NCBI GenBank assembly: GCA_003427395.1
Contig: BFEA01000121.1
Location: 1,629,197-1,693,196, forward strand
From: Chara braunii
Lineage: Eukaryota > Streptophyta > Charophyceae > Charales > Characeae
DNA length: 64,000 nt
Direction of reading: 5' to 3'
A program made the translations under genes and the position numbers. Shown here in pieces: positions 11,720 through 21,708 of the stretch. The notes under the pieces are model-generated. The model searched no databases, was not told the origin of the DNA, and saw only the letters and a program-made list of their open reading frames with translations. Positions within the stretch are counted from its first letter, which is position 1; each line of letters opens with the position of its first letter.

Positions 11720-12445
11720 CTGGGATAGTCTCCATAAGATTGGAGAGCCAAGTGCTATGTTTATTTTTTATTTCCTGAACGACCAGACAGGTTCGCATAA
11801 GATTGTGTGGTCTGGTTGCTTTGACTTGTGAGAGCTGTCACTGCTTGATTTTCAAGGACCAAGCATTTTTCCATAAGATTAGATGACCAGGTTGGCTTGT
11901 TTTCTTTGGGTTTTCTTATGTTTTGTTAATTTCTTAAGGAGAGGTGGGCACGTTCCATAAAATTGGATGACCCTAATTCTCTGTTGTTTTATTTTTTAGG
12001 GAGAAATTCAGGCAAAGGACTGGACGGGTTCCCATAAGATTGGGTGGTCTAGTCTGGAGCCACGCACATGCTGGAATAAAAAAGGCTAAATTTGTTTATA
12101 TTTTATATTACTTACTTACGAAGAGGTTAGTCAGACATTTTTCCATAAGAATGGATGGTCAGACTATAACTTATCACTAACTAAAAAAAGTATAAATTAA
12201 GAATAAAAATTGTGGTAAGAAGGGACAGGCTGAATCTTGATCTAAGATAACCGGTTCAGTCATATGTTGCCTTAAAAGACGATGTGCAGACAATTATATA
12301 TAACTTTGGTACTTAAATGGTCTAGGCCGACTAGGCTGGCTAACCTAGTCATATGCCCAAAGAAGAGAAAAGTTGTAGTACCCTGTGTTTGTGTATATTC
12401 TATGGCTAAGCTAGACAGATTCCCATAAGATTGGGTGGTTTAGCT
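11720..12445 (+). repeat. Iterated hairpin array with conserved CATAAGAT loop
   Basis: Seven copies of a core (Y/G)CCATAAGATTGG lie at about 11731, 11794, 11871, 11954, 12031, 12142 and 12421. The inner stem pairs YCCA with TGGR around the loop TAAGAT. Outside it, most copies have an outer stem of 7-10 bp whose sequence differs from copy to copy while still pairing, such as ACCAGAC with GTCTGGT (11782-11788, 11810-11816). All seven copies are present in the other LTR (31.54-33.15 kb), some with compensatory changes. This is typical of a structure kept at the RNA level. The function is unknown. Confidence 0.7.
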
Positions 12446-12734
12446 CTATGCCTTATGTAAGTTGGGTATAAAGGGATAAATCAGTGAAAGAACATGAACT
12501 ATTGTTTGATGAGGTTGACTTTGGGGCTGGTGAGAATACTTACCTTTGTGGTTTGGGCCTGCATGTGACTGAGTGAGGCTACTACTTAGTTAGAGTTTCA
12601 GTTTGATAGGTAGTTGCTTTAGGTGCTCGCCACGTGCTAGAGCCATAGGAGTTAGTTTGAATTCCTGCATTTTCTGAGCAAAGTTTATTTTTTTACTTAG
12701 GTCAATTTCTGCAATTTTTTGAATCATTTATTAT

Positions 12735-13280
12735 ACTTGGTCTTGTATAAATCTTGGTAAGTCACTTTCTCTACAGGAAGCGCTGCCGAAATTTCTACAA
12801 AACCAATGAGTAAGTCATATTTTGTTTTTTTCAAGGTCTTGTTTTTCTTACTTTTTGGCTTAATAAAAATCTAGAAAACCTGATTTCCTAAAGGGAGTGT
12901 TGCCCAAATTTTTGCTAATTCAGGGAGTTAGACAAAATTGAACCTTGAGAAGTCAAAGTCACTTTAGATTCTAAACTTAACTTTGTATAAATTTTGGAAT
13001 AACACTTTTTTTACGGGAAGCGCTGCCGAAATTTCTACAAATCTAAGGGGTCAGTTAAACTCAAGTTTAGCTTCTGAGTTCCTATCTGACTTAGTATAAA
13101 CCTGGGAAGCCTACCTTTCTAAAGGAGATGCTGCCCAAAATTTTACTAATTTCGAGAGTTAGACAAAATTTGACCTTCCAGAATTAGAGTTTATTTTGTT
13201 TTTATATTTGAGTTAGTATAAATTTCGCGAAGACATTTTTCCTATGGGAAGTGCTGCCGAAATTTTCTTCGTTTAGATGA
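12735..13280 (+). repeat. Five diverged units of about 117 bp: TATAAA-like, short hairpin, GCTGCC, AAATTT
   Basis: Cores GCTGCC or GTTGCC lie at 12782, 12899, 13022, 13130 and 13253, spaced 108-123 bp. About 30-40 bases before each core there is GTATAAAT or a close variant. Between them lies a small inverted repeat such as TTCCTxxGGGAA or CCTTTCTAAAGG. After each core comes RAAATTT. The same five units occur in the second LTR, with cores near 33491, 33608, 33731, 33857 and 33980. They could be repeated promoter or RNA-processing modules; the evidence is pattern only. Confidence 0.65.
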
Positions 13281-14285
13281 GTTAGATTATATTTTGACAG
13301 GTGGCAGGTCTAGCGGTCCACTTTAAATAGAGGGAGATTCTGCCAAAGGTCTGCCTTTCATTAAACACTAACTTAGGAGTAAACTCGTGACTAGTTAAGT
13401 ATAATGATTCTTGGTGAAATCGTGATATGGAGATTACTCTCGATTTGGACTTATAGATTTAGCTTGAGGATTGGCATGTCTTGTGTTACAAGTCCTCTTG
13501 AACGTTTGATTTGAAATAAGGATTAGATCCAGCTTGATCCTACAAGGATCACCTTCTATTATCACTGATAACAGGTCGGTTGCCGATTCGTCGGTCTACG
13601 GCTCAACTCCAATTCATCCTCAAGTACTCAACCGAAAAGGCTTTAGCCCTGGTGATTTTTATTGTTTTATTAAGGTTTTCACTTACACTTTATTGAATGG
13701 CCATTTAACAAAGGTACTGAGTATTTAATTATGGAATGTTGGACAAACGCTGGGGCTTGCATGGCTAAAGCAAGGGGTATGAGTATAAAGATAGGTTGAA
13801 GTTGACTTCGTGTAGTGCATGGACTTTTGGTTGACTCTTTGACGTGATTGCAGGTATGTTCTGTGGTTCGGATTTTGGATTTGACTGTAAGCGATCACAC
13901 ACATATATATGGTTGTGAGGAGTCTCACTGTGATTGTGAGAAGTGATTGTCACATACTTATACCTCCTTCACATATATATGTGTATGCACCTATATTGGG
14001 TTTTCGTGTGGCCTGAGGCGCCTACGCTTAGGGGTTTGATTGGGGTCAAGATTGAGAAAGGAGAGAAAACCCTGTTTTATTATTAAGTGTTTCTTAAAGA
14101 TTTCTTAGTCGGACGTTGGTCCTGGGCCTGGATTCGAGGTCCTTGTCTAGGACATCCCAGGTCCTCGACTCTGCATGGAAGGGAACACCCCCTGCGCAGA
14201 GCCTATTTGCCCTGCCTACCGAGACACTCAGCCTGAAGGTCGGAAGTGCCGCGGAGGTCGCACGACTATTCCTTCAGCCGTGCAA

Positions 14286-14371
14286 TATCGTGAAGGGGTA
14301 AACCTTCACGATACTTCGAGTCTGACACTTGAGTGTCATAAGCGGTACTCGGATCCACGAGGGACCGCTTG
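14286..14371 (+). other. Three consecutive stem-loops near the LTR 3' end
   Basis: TATCGTGAAGG (14286-14296) pairs with CCTTCACGATA (14303-14313) across a 6-base loop. TGACACT then pairs with AGTGTCA across TG. AGCGGT with an inner CTCG then pairs with CGAG and ACCGCT (ending 14371). The copy at about 55.10-55.19 kb keeps the first two perfectly and the third with one mismatch. Confidence 0.65.
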
Positions 14372-15081
14372 ATTATGTGCACTACATAGTACGCCATCAT
14401 CACAACTGCTTGCGTATTCATGCATTGCTAGTCGATATGAGTTGGCCTTGCGTCCTCGCGGTTTTATACTAAGTCTCGCGCACGACGTCTATCCGATTTC
14501 CACGTCGGAGAGTTATGGGATGGTTACTAAGGGACTAGGAGTGTTATTGCATTGCTTGTTCATTGTCGTTCTGTATAGGTATGTATATGTATGTGTTGGT
14601 TTTTTTTTTTTTAATGTTCTTTAAGAGTGGTGTGCGCGTGTGGTGTGTGGGATGCGTCCTAGTCGACCGACGATGAGTCGCGCTTGGGACCTCAGCCCCG
14701 CAAGGCGTTGGTTCGCATTTGGGTCTGATAGAGGCGTAATACCACACGTACCCCCTATGCTACAACGTACGAGAAACGCCCTCGGCTAGTCCACCTTCGC
14801 GATTACAATTGATTAGCTTTCGTACTGTGGACTGGTAGCTCAGCGGGGATACACCCACCGAAGGGAGGTGACAACTCCCGTAAGGTGGAGGTAAGGTCGT
14901 GCCTCGCGTAGACCCTATCCTGTCGTAGGAGCTCGCGAGAGGTAAGGCTGGTGCACTCGGTCGGAGGGGCTTGAGGAAACTCCATATGTATTCCCGACGA
15001 GGATCAAACCGACTCCTGCGTGACGTGACCGGGAGGGTCCCGCCCTGCCTTGCGCGGTGCCGGACCGATGCGCTCGACAGG

Positions 15082-15099
15082 TGGCGCCGTTGTCAGGGA
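15082..15099 (+). promoter_or_regulatory. Primer-binding site, tRNA-Asp type
   Basis: TGGCGCCGTTGTCAGGGA lies 2 bases after the LTR end. It matches the well-known plant retroelement primer site complementary to tRNA-Asp, usually TGGCGCCGTTGCCGGGGA, with two differences. Its 3' part forms a hairpin: 15094-15105 pairs with 15113-15124, with one G-U pair. Confidence 0.8.
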
Positions 15100-15397
15100 T
15101 AACGGAAGCCTACCGTTGTCCCTGGTGGAACGACATCCGGGTATACGATTGAGAGAGAATAGGCATATGAGGAAAGACAGAGTACGTAATATCTTGTTAG
15201 GCTAATTATGATGGATAAACATTATTAATGTAATAAGTTTTATCTCTAATCTGATTGGCTGTCTAGGTTAGAGTATCATAAAGGAGACCCTATAGGGAAA
15301 ATGGGGTCTATTAAGATGAGTTCAAAGGGGTGGAATCGGTAGTACTACTCGATCTGAATCGCTAAGTGGCAGTCTAGGAAGCCCGATAGGCGTCACG

Positions 15398-15446
15398 GTA
15401 AGTCAGGACGCTGAATGAAAGTTTTTTTCCTCTCTCTTCTTAACAG
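15398..15446 (+). other. Possible splice donor and acceptor before gag
   Basis: A strong donor-like GGTAAGT (GT at 15398) is followed by a pyrimidine tract and TTAACAG ending at 15446, just before the gag ATG at 15475. A 49-base intron would be very short, so the donor may instead pair with a distant acceptor such as 23068. Confidence 0.3.
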
Positions 15447-15474
15447 GGAAATTTAAGTAAGAGGTTCGACCAAG

Positions 15475-16311
15475 ATGCCGGGAGGCATAGCTGATGGTGC
15501 TGGGAAGGTCCTGACGATGGATGATTTGGTCGAAGCCTTGGACAGGCGTGAAAGGTTGCAGAACAACGTTCCCAAGGTCGATACCTTCCACTTCAATGGG
15601 GAACGGGTCTCCGATTAACTTAACTTGGTAGAACAAGCGTTAGTGGGACTATCGGACGCTGTGAAATTTCAGCGAATTTTGAAGTATGTGCTCCATTGCC
15701 ATCACAAAGTGGTAGAGAAGATGTAAATGCAGCTAATGGCAGTTGGGCAAGATTCAAAGATGAGATGCAAAGGAAGTACAGGCTGGGTGATGGCCTGTTA
15801 ACCACTGCGGACCTGGAAGCAATAAACAGGAATGACTTCACCACAGTAGGAGCCTTCCTACAAGAATTTAAGAAGAAGGCGAGAAAGGTCCCTGGGATTT
15901 CCGAGGAGGCGCAGTGTGCTATTTTATTTGCTCACTGACTCGGAAGCGTCAGAGCTGATGAGCCATGGAGGAGGAAGTGCGAAGCTCACCTGGGCCACTA
16001 TTGACAAAGGGGTAGAGAAAGGAAGTCTGGACCAGATGGAGCAGTATCAGATGCGTTTGCGAAGGCGAATGAGGAAAGAACGGGATGCAACCGCTTCAGG
16101 GACTCCGGGAGTGAAGAGGATTGTCACCGACGTACTTGCGGAGTTGGGCTATGGGAAAGACGCAGTGATACAAAAGAAAGTGGTGACGGCGATCCAAGGA
16201 AAAGGGAAGGATCCGGTGATAGAGGAAGTCGTCCATGAGGAGTGGGAAAAAGAGGAGCCGGTTCCCCATCACCTATCAAAAGCACTACGCAAACAGTGCA
16301 ACTTAACGTAG
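15475..16311 (+). pseudogene. gag: Gag core of the giant-LTR element
   Basis: ATG at 15475 starts a frame that reads as a Ty3-type Gag N-terminus. The Phe-Asn-Gly motif that opens this domain (residues 43-45) is followed at once by an in-frame TAA (15616-15618) where the family usually has Trp. Reading on in other frames (15696-15938, 15916-16311) gives the helical Gag core with a Phe-Leu-Gln-Glu-Phe motif and a highly charged C-terminal part. There are at least two frame changes and two stops, so no intact Gag can be made. Assignment rests on layout and order before pol. Confidence 0.65.
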
Positions 16312-16350
16312 GGAGGGCAAGGCTCAGGAAAGGGACAGGCGCNCCAAACA

Positions 16351-17806
16351 GTGGTAGTAGCTTCGCCAAGTGCGTCGGCTCCGTCAAGTAGTGCGGGACC
16401 CTCGCAAGCAGCGGCACCACCATACGGGCAGTGGCCATGGCCTGTGTTCAACATTTTTGTGTCATGGGGAAGTATTGCTCCATCTGGGCAGATGGTACCA
16501 TACGCTGGGCCCCAAGCGAGTATGCCACCACCAAACTATCCCGCAACACAAGCCCAACCCATGGCACCGCCTCCGTCGCCCGCGCCGAGTTCACAAGGTA
16601 GTGTGGTTGGTGGAGGTAATCAAGGTNNNNNNNNNNNNNNNNNNNNNNNNNNNNNNNNNNNNNNNNNNNNNNNNNNNNNNNNNNNNNNNNNNNNNNNNNN
16701 NNNNNNNNNNNNNNNNNNNNNNNNNNNNNNNNNNNNNNNNNNNNNNNNNNNNNNNNNNNNNNNNNNNNNNNNNNNNNNNNNNNNNNNNNNNNNNNNNNNN
16801 NNNNNNNNNNNNNNNNNNNNNNNNNNNNNNNNNNNNNNNNNNNNNNNNNNNNNNNNNNNNNNNNNNNNNNNNNNNNNNNNNNNNNNNNNNNNNNNNNNNN
16901 NNNNNNNNNNNNNNNNNNNNNNNNNNNNNNNNNNNNNNNNNNNNNNNNNNNNNNNNNNNNNNNNNNNNNNNNNNNNNNNNNNNNNNNNNNNNNNNNNNNN
17001 NNNNNNNNNNNNNNNNNNNNNNNNNNNNNNNNNNNNNNNNNNNNNNNNNNNNNNNNNNNNNNNNNNNNNNNNNNNNNNNNNNNNNNNNNNNNNNNNNNNN
17101 NNNNNNNNNNNNNNNNNNNNNNNNNNNNNNNNNNNNNNNNNNNNNNNNNNNNNNNNNNNNNNNNNNNNNNNNNNNNNNNNNNNNNNNNNNNNNNNNNNNN
17201 NNNNNNNNNNNNNNNNNNNNNNNNNNNNNNNNNNNNNNNNNNNNNNNNNNNNNNNNNNNNNNNNNNNNNNNNNNNNNNNNNNNNNNNNNNNNNNNNNNNN
17301 NNNNNNNNNNNNNNNNNNNNNNNNNNNNNNNNNNNNNNNNNNNNNNNNNNNNNNNNNNNNNNNNNNNNNNNNNNNNNNNNNNNNNNNNNNNNNNNNNNNN
17401 NNNNNNNNNNNNNNNNNNNNNNNNNNNNNNNNNNNNNNNNNCAAACTATCCCGCAACACAAGCCCAACCCATGGCACCGCCTCCGTCGCCCGCGCCGAGT
17501 TCACAAGGTAGTGTGGTTGGTGGAGGTAATCAAGGTTAGGGCAATCAAGGGAATGGAGGAAGAGGCGGCGAAAGTGGAGGAAGAGGCGGCGGAAGAGGAT
17601 GTGGCAGGAATGGCGGTGGCCGAGGAGGACAATGGGATAACCAAGGCTACCAGGGTCAGGAAAATCAAGGGAGCCAGGGAGGCGGGAGGTCCCGTTTTTA
17701 CTGGAGAACCGCTATATGCCAACATTGTGACAAACAAGGCCATACTACTATATGGTTCTGCAATACTAGGTGGGAAGATGAAAGGGTCGGACTAATATAT
17801 TCCAAT
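16351..17806 (+). pseudogene. gag: Gag C-terminus: Pro-rich linker, RGG-rich stretch and zinc knuckle
   Basis: A Pro/Ala/Ser-rich stretch (16351-16626) runs into an 815-base gap. After the gap the frame continues as a Gly-Arg-Gly-Gly-rich segment and a zinc knuckle at 17717-17761 of form C-x2-C-x4-H-x5-C, one residue longer than the usual x4 before the last Cys. One in-frame TAG lies at 17537. This part would bind nucleic acid in the capsid. The frame continues into the downstream linker at 17807. Confidence 0.65.
16532..17536. other. Assembly gap (N at 16627-17441) flanked by an identical 95-bp direct repeat
   Basis: 16532-16626 and 17442-17536 are identical. When one copy is removed together with the Ns the Gag frame reads through, so the gap is probably an assembly join of overlapping contig ends and not 815 missing bases. 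Confidence 0.85.
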
Positions 17807-19093
17807 ATGGATGGTGATATATACGATCAGTTCAGAGCGTATATCAACCGAAAGGTTCCAGGCGGAGTAAGTGCGGAGGCTCATAGAAGAATAGCTATGA
17901 GACAAGCACCACCTGCCACGTTCAGGTTGTGGCAGGAAAAGGATGACCCACCAATTAGGGTGGAAGAGGTGGAAAGTGATGAAGAGGTGACTCAGAGGCT
18001 ACGGGCAGGAGCTATAAAGGAAGAGCCCATAGTCGTTGAGTTAGACGAAGAGGGCGAAGATGGGAAAGTAGAGGCAACATCCATCCTTATGAGGAAGATG
18101 GAATACTTGTGGGAGAAAATAGGGAGGTACCAGCAAAAGTTGGTAGATATTTGCGAGAAAGTAAAGGGATGGAGGGCTGGTATTCCCAAAGTCTTTCTCT
18201 ACGAGTCTGACCCGAAATCGATGCCAGGGCGACCCAGAGTAGCTATCGTGGGATCAGGCCCGCGGTCTGGAATGATGGTCAGACCCCCTACGACACAAGG
18301 AAGAATGGAGCAGCCGACTCGTACTAGAGGCCAGGCTAAGGCCAGTGCAAGCCAGGAACCTCCACGAAGAGAGCCAGAGTCAGACAAGAGAAAAGAGGTC
18401 GTAGAGGTGGAGGATGAGGAGGAGGAAGACGAGAAGGATGAAAGGCTGCGCCAGGAAGAGGACCAGAGGGCGAAGCAAAGGGCCAAGAAGAAAGGAGCCC
18501 ATGAAGAAGCCGAACCAGTTCTGCGCGATGCCTCGCCGAGGAAAAAGAAGTATGCGGTCCGATTGGAGGAAGGTTTTGACGTGGAGAAGATAATCGATAG
18601 ATTACTTGAGGGTCATAACGACCTGGTAACCTTGAAAGAGATCCTGGCGTCTGCTCCTAAGCTCCGCAACGAGTTAAAGAGAAGGCTCTCTCGGCGCTTA
18701 GTACCGAATGTCCATCTAAGTGTGATTCTGCCAAAAGAGGCAGAATGGGTGGAAACTGGAACGAAGATGGACTGGAAGTGTGTGGCCTGCGGCATGGTGG
18801 ATTTGGTGGTGAAAGGCTCCAAGTGCGCAACAATGGTGGACACAAGAGCAGAGATGAACATCATCAGGGAAGTTGACGCACTCAGGTTCGAATTAGAGAT
18901 AGACCGCTCGGATTGCGGCATTTTACATGGAGCCAATTGCAAGGCAGTGTTTTGTGGGACAGCCTCGAACATACTTATCGAGGTTGGGGGAGTGAAGGTC
19001 AGAGGCTTGCTTCTTTGTTATGCTAGATATGGACCATGGAGTTCTACTGAGGAGATCTTTCCTTTGCAGAACAGAGACGTTGATGTTCGATAA
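17807..19093 (+). pseudogene. pro: Gag-Pol linker and aspartic protease
   Basis: One open frame of 428 codons, in frame with the zinc knuckle upstream. Residues 1-230 are a charged linker with Glu/Asp- and Lys/Arg-rich blocks. Residues 250-300 form a helical segment before the protease. The protease active site normally reads Asp-Ser/Thr-Gly; here it is Asp-Thr-Arg followed by Ala-Glu-Met-Asn (about residue 343), so the catalytic Gly is replaced by Arg. The reading then shifts frame near 19010 and continues to about 19262. The product would be a dead protease. Confidence 0.65.
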
Positions 19094-19606
19094 ACATGAC
19101 GAAACTCTGATCCTGATCCTGTGTGACCCGACATGTGGAAACTATGAGATAATCACTTCTTGGAACACAGGCCCACGAAGCATAAGGAATCGGCCAAATC
19201 CTGACTCGTTTACAATCGAGGAATCTGAGAATGAGCGCCAAAGACTCCTTATGGAGCCATAGGAGGAAAAAAGGCGTGAGGCGTTCTCCCTCAGTTTATC
19301 GGACGTGAACAAGGCCATGGATGTAGTGGCCACACACGAGATGGCAGATCCAGACGCCATCCAAACACTGAGGGAACAGGTCCAGGCACTGAGGGAGAAG
19401 GTCCAGGAACTGGAGCTGGTCTATCGGCTCTCGGGCGGAAGGAGGGACCCTGCGATAATGCAGGCATACGCAATAAGCTGACCGTTTTTAGGGGATGGCT
19501 CAAGCAGGGTCCCCAAAGGCGGTACAAGACGATAGATAAGAAGTGTCTCCCAACTCCCGTCCTTGTCACGGAAGATGAGGAGGTTTATTACGAATGGGAA
19601 CAAGGA

Positions 19607-20706
19607 TTGACACGACGTATGAGGGAGCAAGCAGCGGCAGGGCCGTGCCGTATCAATGAAGGGAACGGGGAGAAGTTGATAGTGGGAGAGTCGGACTTCT
19701 TGTTACCACAGGAGAGGGCGCTGATGGTAGAGTTGATGAAGAAAAGGCATCGCGCCTATGCGTTCGATGACGATCAGCGAGGGCGGTTGGACGTAGATAG
19801 GATCCTCATGATCTGGATTCATACCGTGTCGCATGAGCCATGGAATCTAAGAGGGGCACGATATCCCAATCCTGGCGAGGAGAAGAAGGTAGTGGATTAC
19901 CTCGACGACAAGATACGTACGCATGTCGCCGACTACTCGAGTAGGCCGTACGCGTCTCCATGATTTTGTTTTGTTAAGCCTAATGAGACGCTGCGATGGG
20001 TGCAAGATTTGCAGCGGTTGAATGCTGTGATTGTGCGAGATGCGGGAGGTTTGCCAAATGCAGACGCGCTGTCAGAGTCCTGTGCTGGAAGGCCTATAAT
20101 TTCACTTATAGACCTCTACTCTGGGTATGACCAGTTTCCAGTCTACCCGCCAGACAGGCCGGTGACAGCAATGCATACGCCTAGAGGATTGACCCATATG
20201 AATGTTGCTCCACAAGGGTGGACTAATGCAGTGGCAATGGTTCAACGACATATGATTCGAGCCATGCAGTCAGTCAGCCCGCATATCACTCATCCGTATA
20301 TCGACGACTTGGCGGTAAAGGGGCCGAGAGAGAAGGAGAGTGACGAGGTATTGTCGGGAGTAAGGCGCTTTGTCTGGAAGCACGTTCAGGATCTTGATAA
20401 AGTCTTGAGTTTGCTTGAAGGGCATAATCTCACGGCAAGTGGAGCCAAATCCAGACACTGCATGAGGGAGGCTACCATCCTAGGTTTCGTCTGTAATGAG
20501 AAGAGTCCCCGACCGAACGTGAAAAAGATAAACAAGATTACCGAATGACCAGTACCATTCCATTTGATAACAGATGTTTGAAGCTTCCTCGGTACACGTG
20601 GATTTTGGAGGACCTTCGCCAAAAACTTTGCCGCCAAGACTGAACACTTAAGAAAGTTAGTTCGTTAGGATCAGGAATGGATCTGGGGTGAGGAGCAGGA
20701 GAAGGT
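19607..20706 (+). pseudogene. RT: Reverse transcriptase of the giant-LTR element
   Basis: RT fingers and palm read in one frame from 19607, with a stop (TGA, 19961-19963) where a Trp precedes the conserved Phe-Val-Lys-Pro-Asn segment. The palm carries Tyr-Ile-Asp-Asp (20298-20309), the catalytic YxDD box. After TGA at 20546 the thumb continues in the same frame, with three stops at positions where relatives have Trp, Arg or Gln. The frame itself is kept, so decay here is by nonsense changes. Adjacent protease and RNase H confirm the order PR-RT-RH. Confidence 0.8.
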
Positions 20707-21247
20707 TGTGGCAGGGATAAAAAAGGAGTTTCGAGAAGGAGGGTTAGTACTAGGAGCACCAGACTATGATGCCACGAAGGTAAGGCCATTTGTCGTTGAA
20801 TCGGATGTTGGACCAACTGCTTTGGGAGGAGTCTTGATTCAAGCAGATATCAAAGGAAAGGAGAGACCACTGAGGTTTGAGAGCCAAACTCTGAACACAA
20901 CTGAGAGAAACTATTCTCAGTTTAAGAAGGAGACTCTCGCTGTCCTTCACTGCCTAAGAATCTTTAGGAATTATATCTTTGGCAGAAGGTTCATACTAAG
21001 GCTGAACCCGACTGCGCTCGCCTACTCGTTGAGGAATTATGTTTCGTCGGATCCTACGATCTCCATGGTTGACTTACATCGGATGTTTAACTTTGAGTTG
21101 GAAAGAATCCCTGGGAACAAAAATAGAGCAGATGGGTTAAGCCGCATCGACTGGGACCAGCAGAAGGAGAAGGCAGTAGAGACTACACCCCCAGTTGATG
21201 GGTTCCTGGATCAAGAGGAAGACATCTGTTTTCACATAAATGAATAG
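20707..21247 (+). pseudogene. RH: RNase H of the giant-LTR element
   Basis: Open frame continuing that of RT. The first catalytic acid sits in Glu-Ser-Asp-Val (about residue 36), the second in Lys-Glu-Thr-Leu (about 78). The third, normally Asp in Arg-x-Asp-Pro, is Asn here (Leu-Asn-Pro, about 100). The domain ends with Ala-Asp-Gly-Leu-Ser-Arg, the usual RNase H end motif. Loss of the third acid suggests an inactive enzyme even where the frame is open. Confidence 0.75.
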
Positions 21248-21255
21248 TCTTTGCA

Positions 21256-21708
21256 ATGCCGAATTGTGTCGGCCATCCCATCTGGCTTGCCCCCAAGGGG
21301 TATGAACAGAAGGCAGAGTTTGTGCTCAAGCCTTTTGAGGAGGAAGACCCATGGGGCGGCAAAGATGTTCAGTGGATGATGAAATTGGCACTAGCAGGCA
21401 CGCATAGTCTGGTGGAGGAGGTGAGAACGATAGAGGAAGGGTCAGACCATGCAGAGAAGCACGAGGAATTGATGGGAGGGATGTACCTCCTCGTCAATAC
21501 ACTTCTGCAGGGAAACTTTGATCAGATAAGCTCGCCGAATCCCACTGAGAATGAAGATGTGGTGCCAGAAAGCCAGGATGACGAGTTTGAGGAGGGAGAG
21601 ATCAAAGAAGCATTCTGTGCAGAGGAATATGATGGGATCTACCTGGAGCTGGGACCTCTCCTATTATGTGAGATGCGGGATAGGGATGCAAGCGAAAGGG
21701 CTTAAAAG
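21256..21708 (+). pseudogene. RNase H to integrase linker
   Basis: An acidic open frame of 149 codons with no known motif. It is in the same frame as the integrase start and separated from it by one TAA (21703-21705), so it is the pol linker and not a separate gene. It is shifted one frame relative to RNase H. Confidence 0.5.

Larger units (their letters stand above)
8460..15079 (+). repeat. 5' giant LTR (about 6.62 kb)
   Basis: Begins TGTTACGACA where similarity to the copy at 28210 (TGATTACGACA) starts, and ends GCTCGACA two bases before the primer-binding site. The copies run collinear throughout. The differences are substitutions, small indels, two hAT insertions and the chromovirus in copy two, and about 160 bp near 14586-14750 present only here. 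No convincing gene is inside. Notable contents are an A12G13 run (8911-8935), a hairpin array (11.7-12.45 kb), TATAAA units (12.74-13.28 kb) and consecutive stem-loops near 14.29 kb. Confidence 0.75.

Noticed and set aside
14833-14846. TGGTAGCTCAGCGG like a tRNA A box inside the giant LTR
   Set aside because: No B box at the right distance and no cloverleaf, although the copy near 55.5 kb keeps a similar sequence.
16351-17511. Apparent long frames across the Ns (also at 43555-44613 and 58604-59100)
   Set aside because: Their length is made of unknown bases; only the sequenced ends were used.
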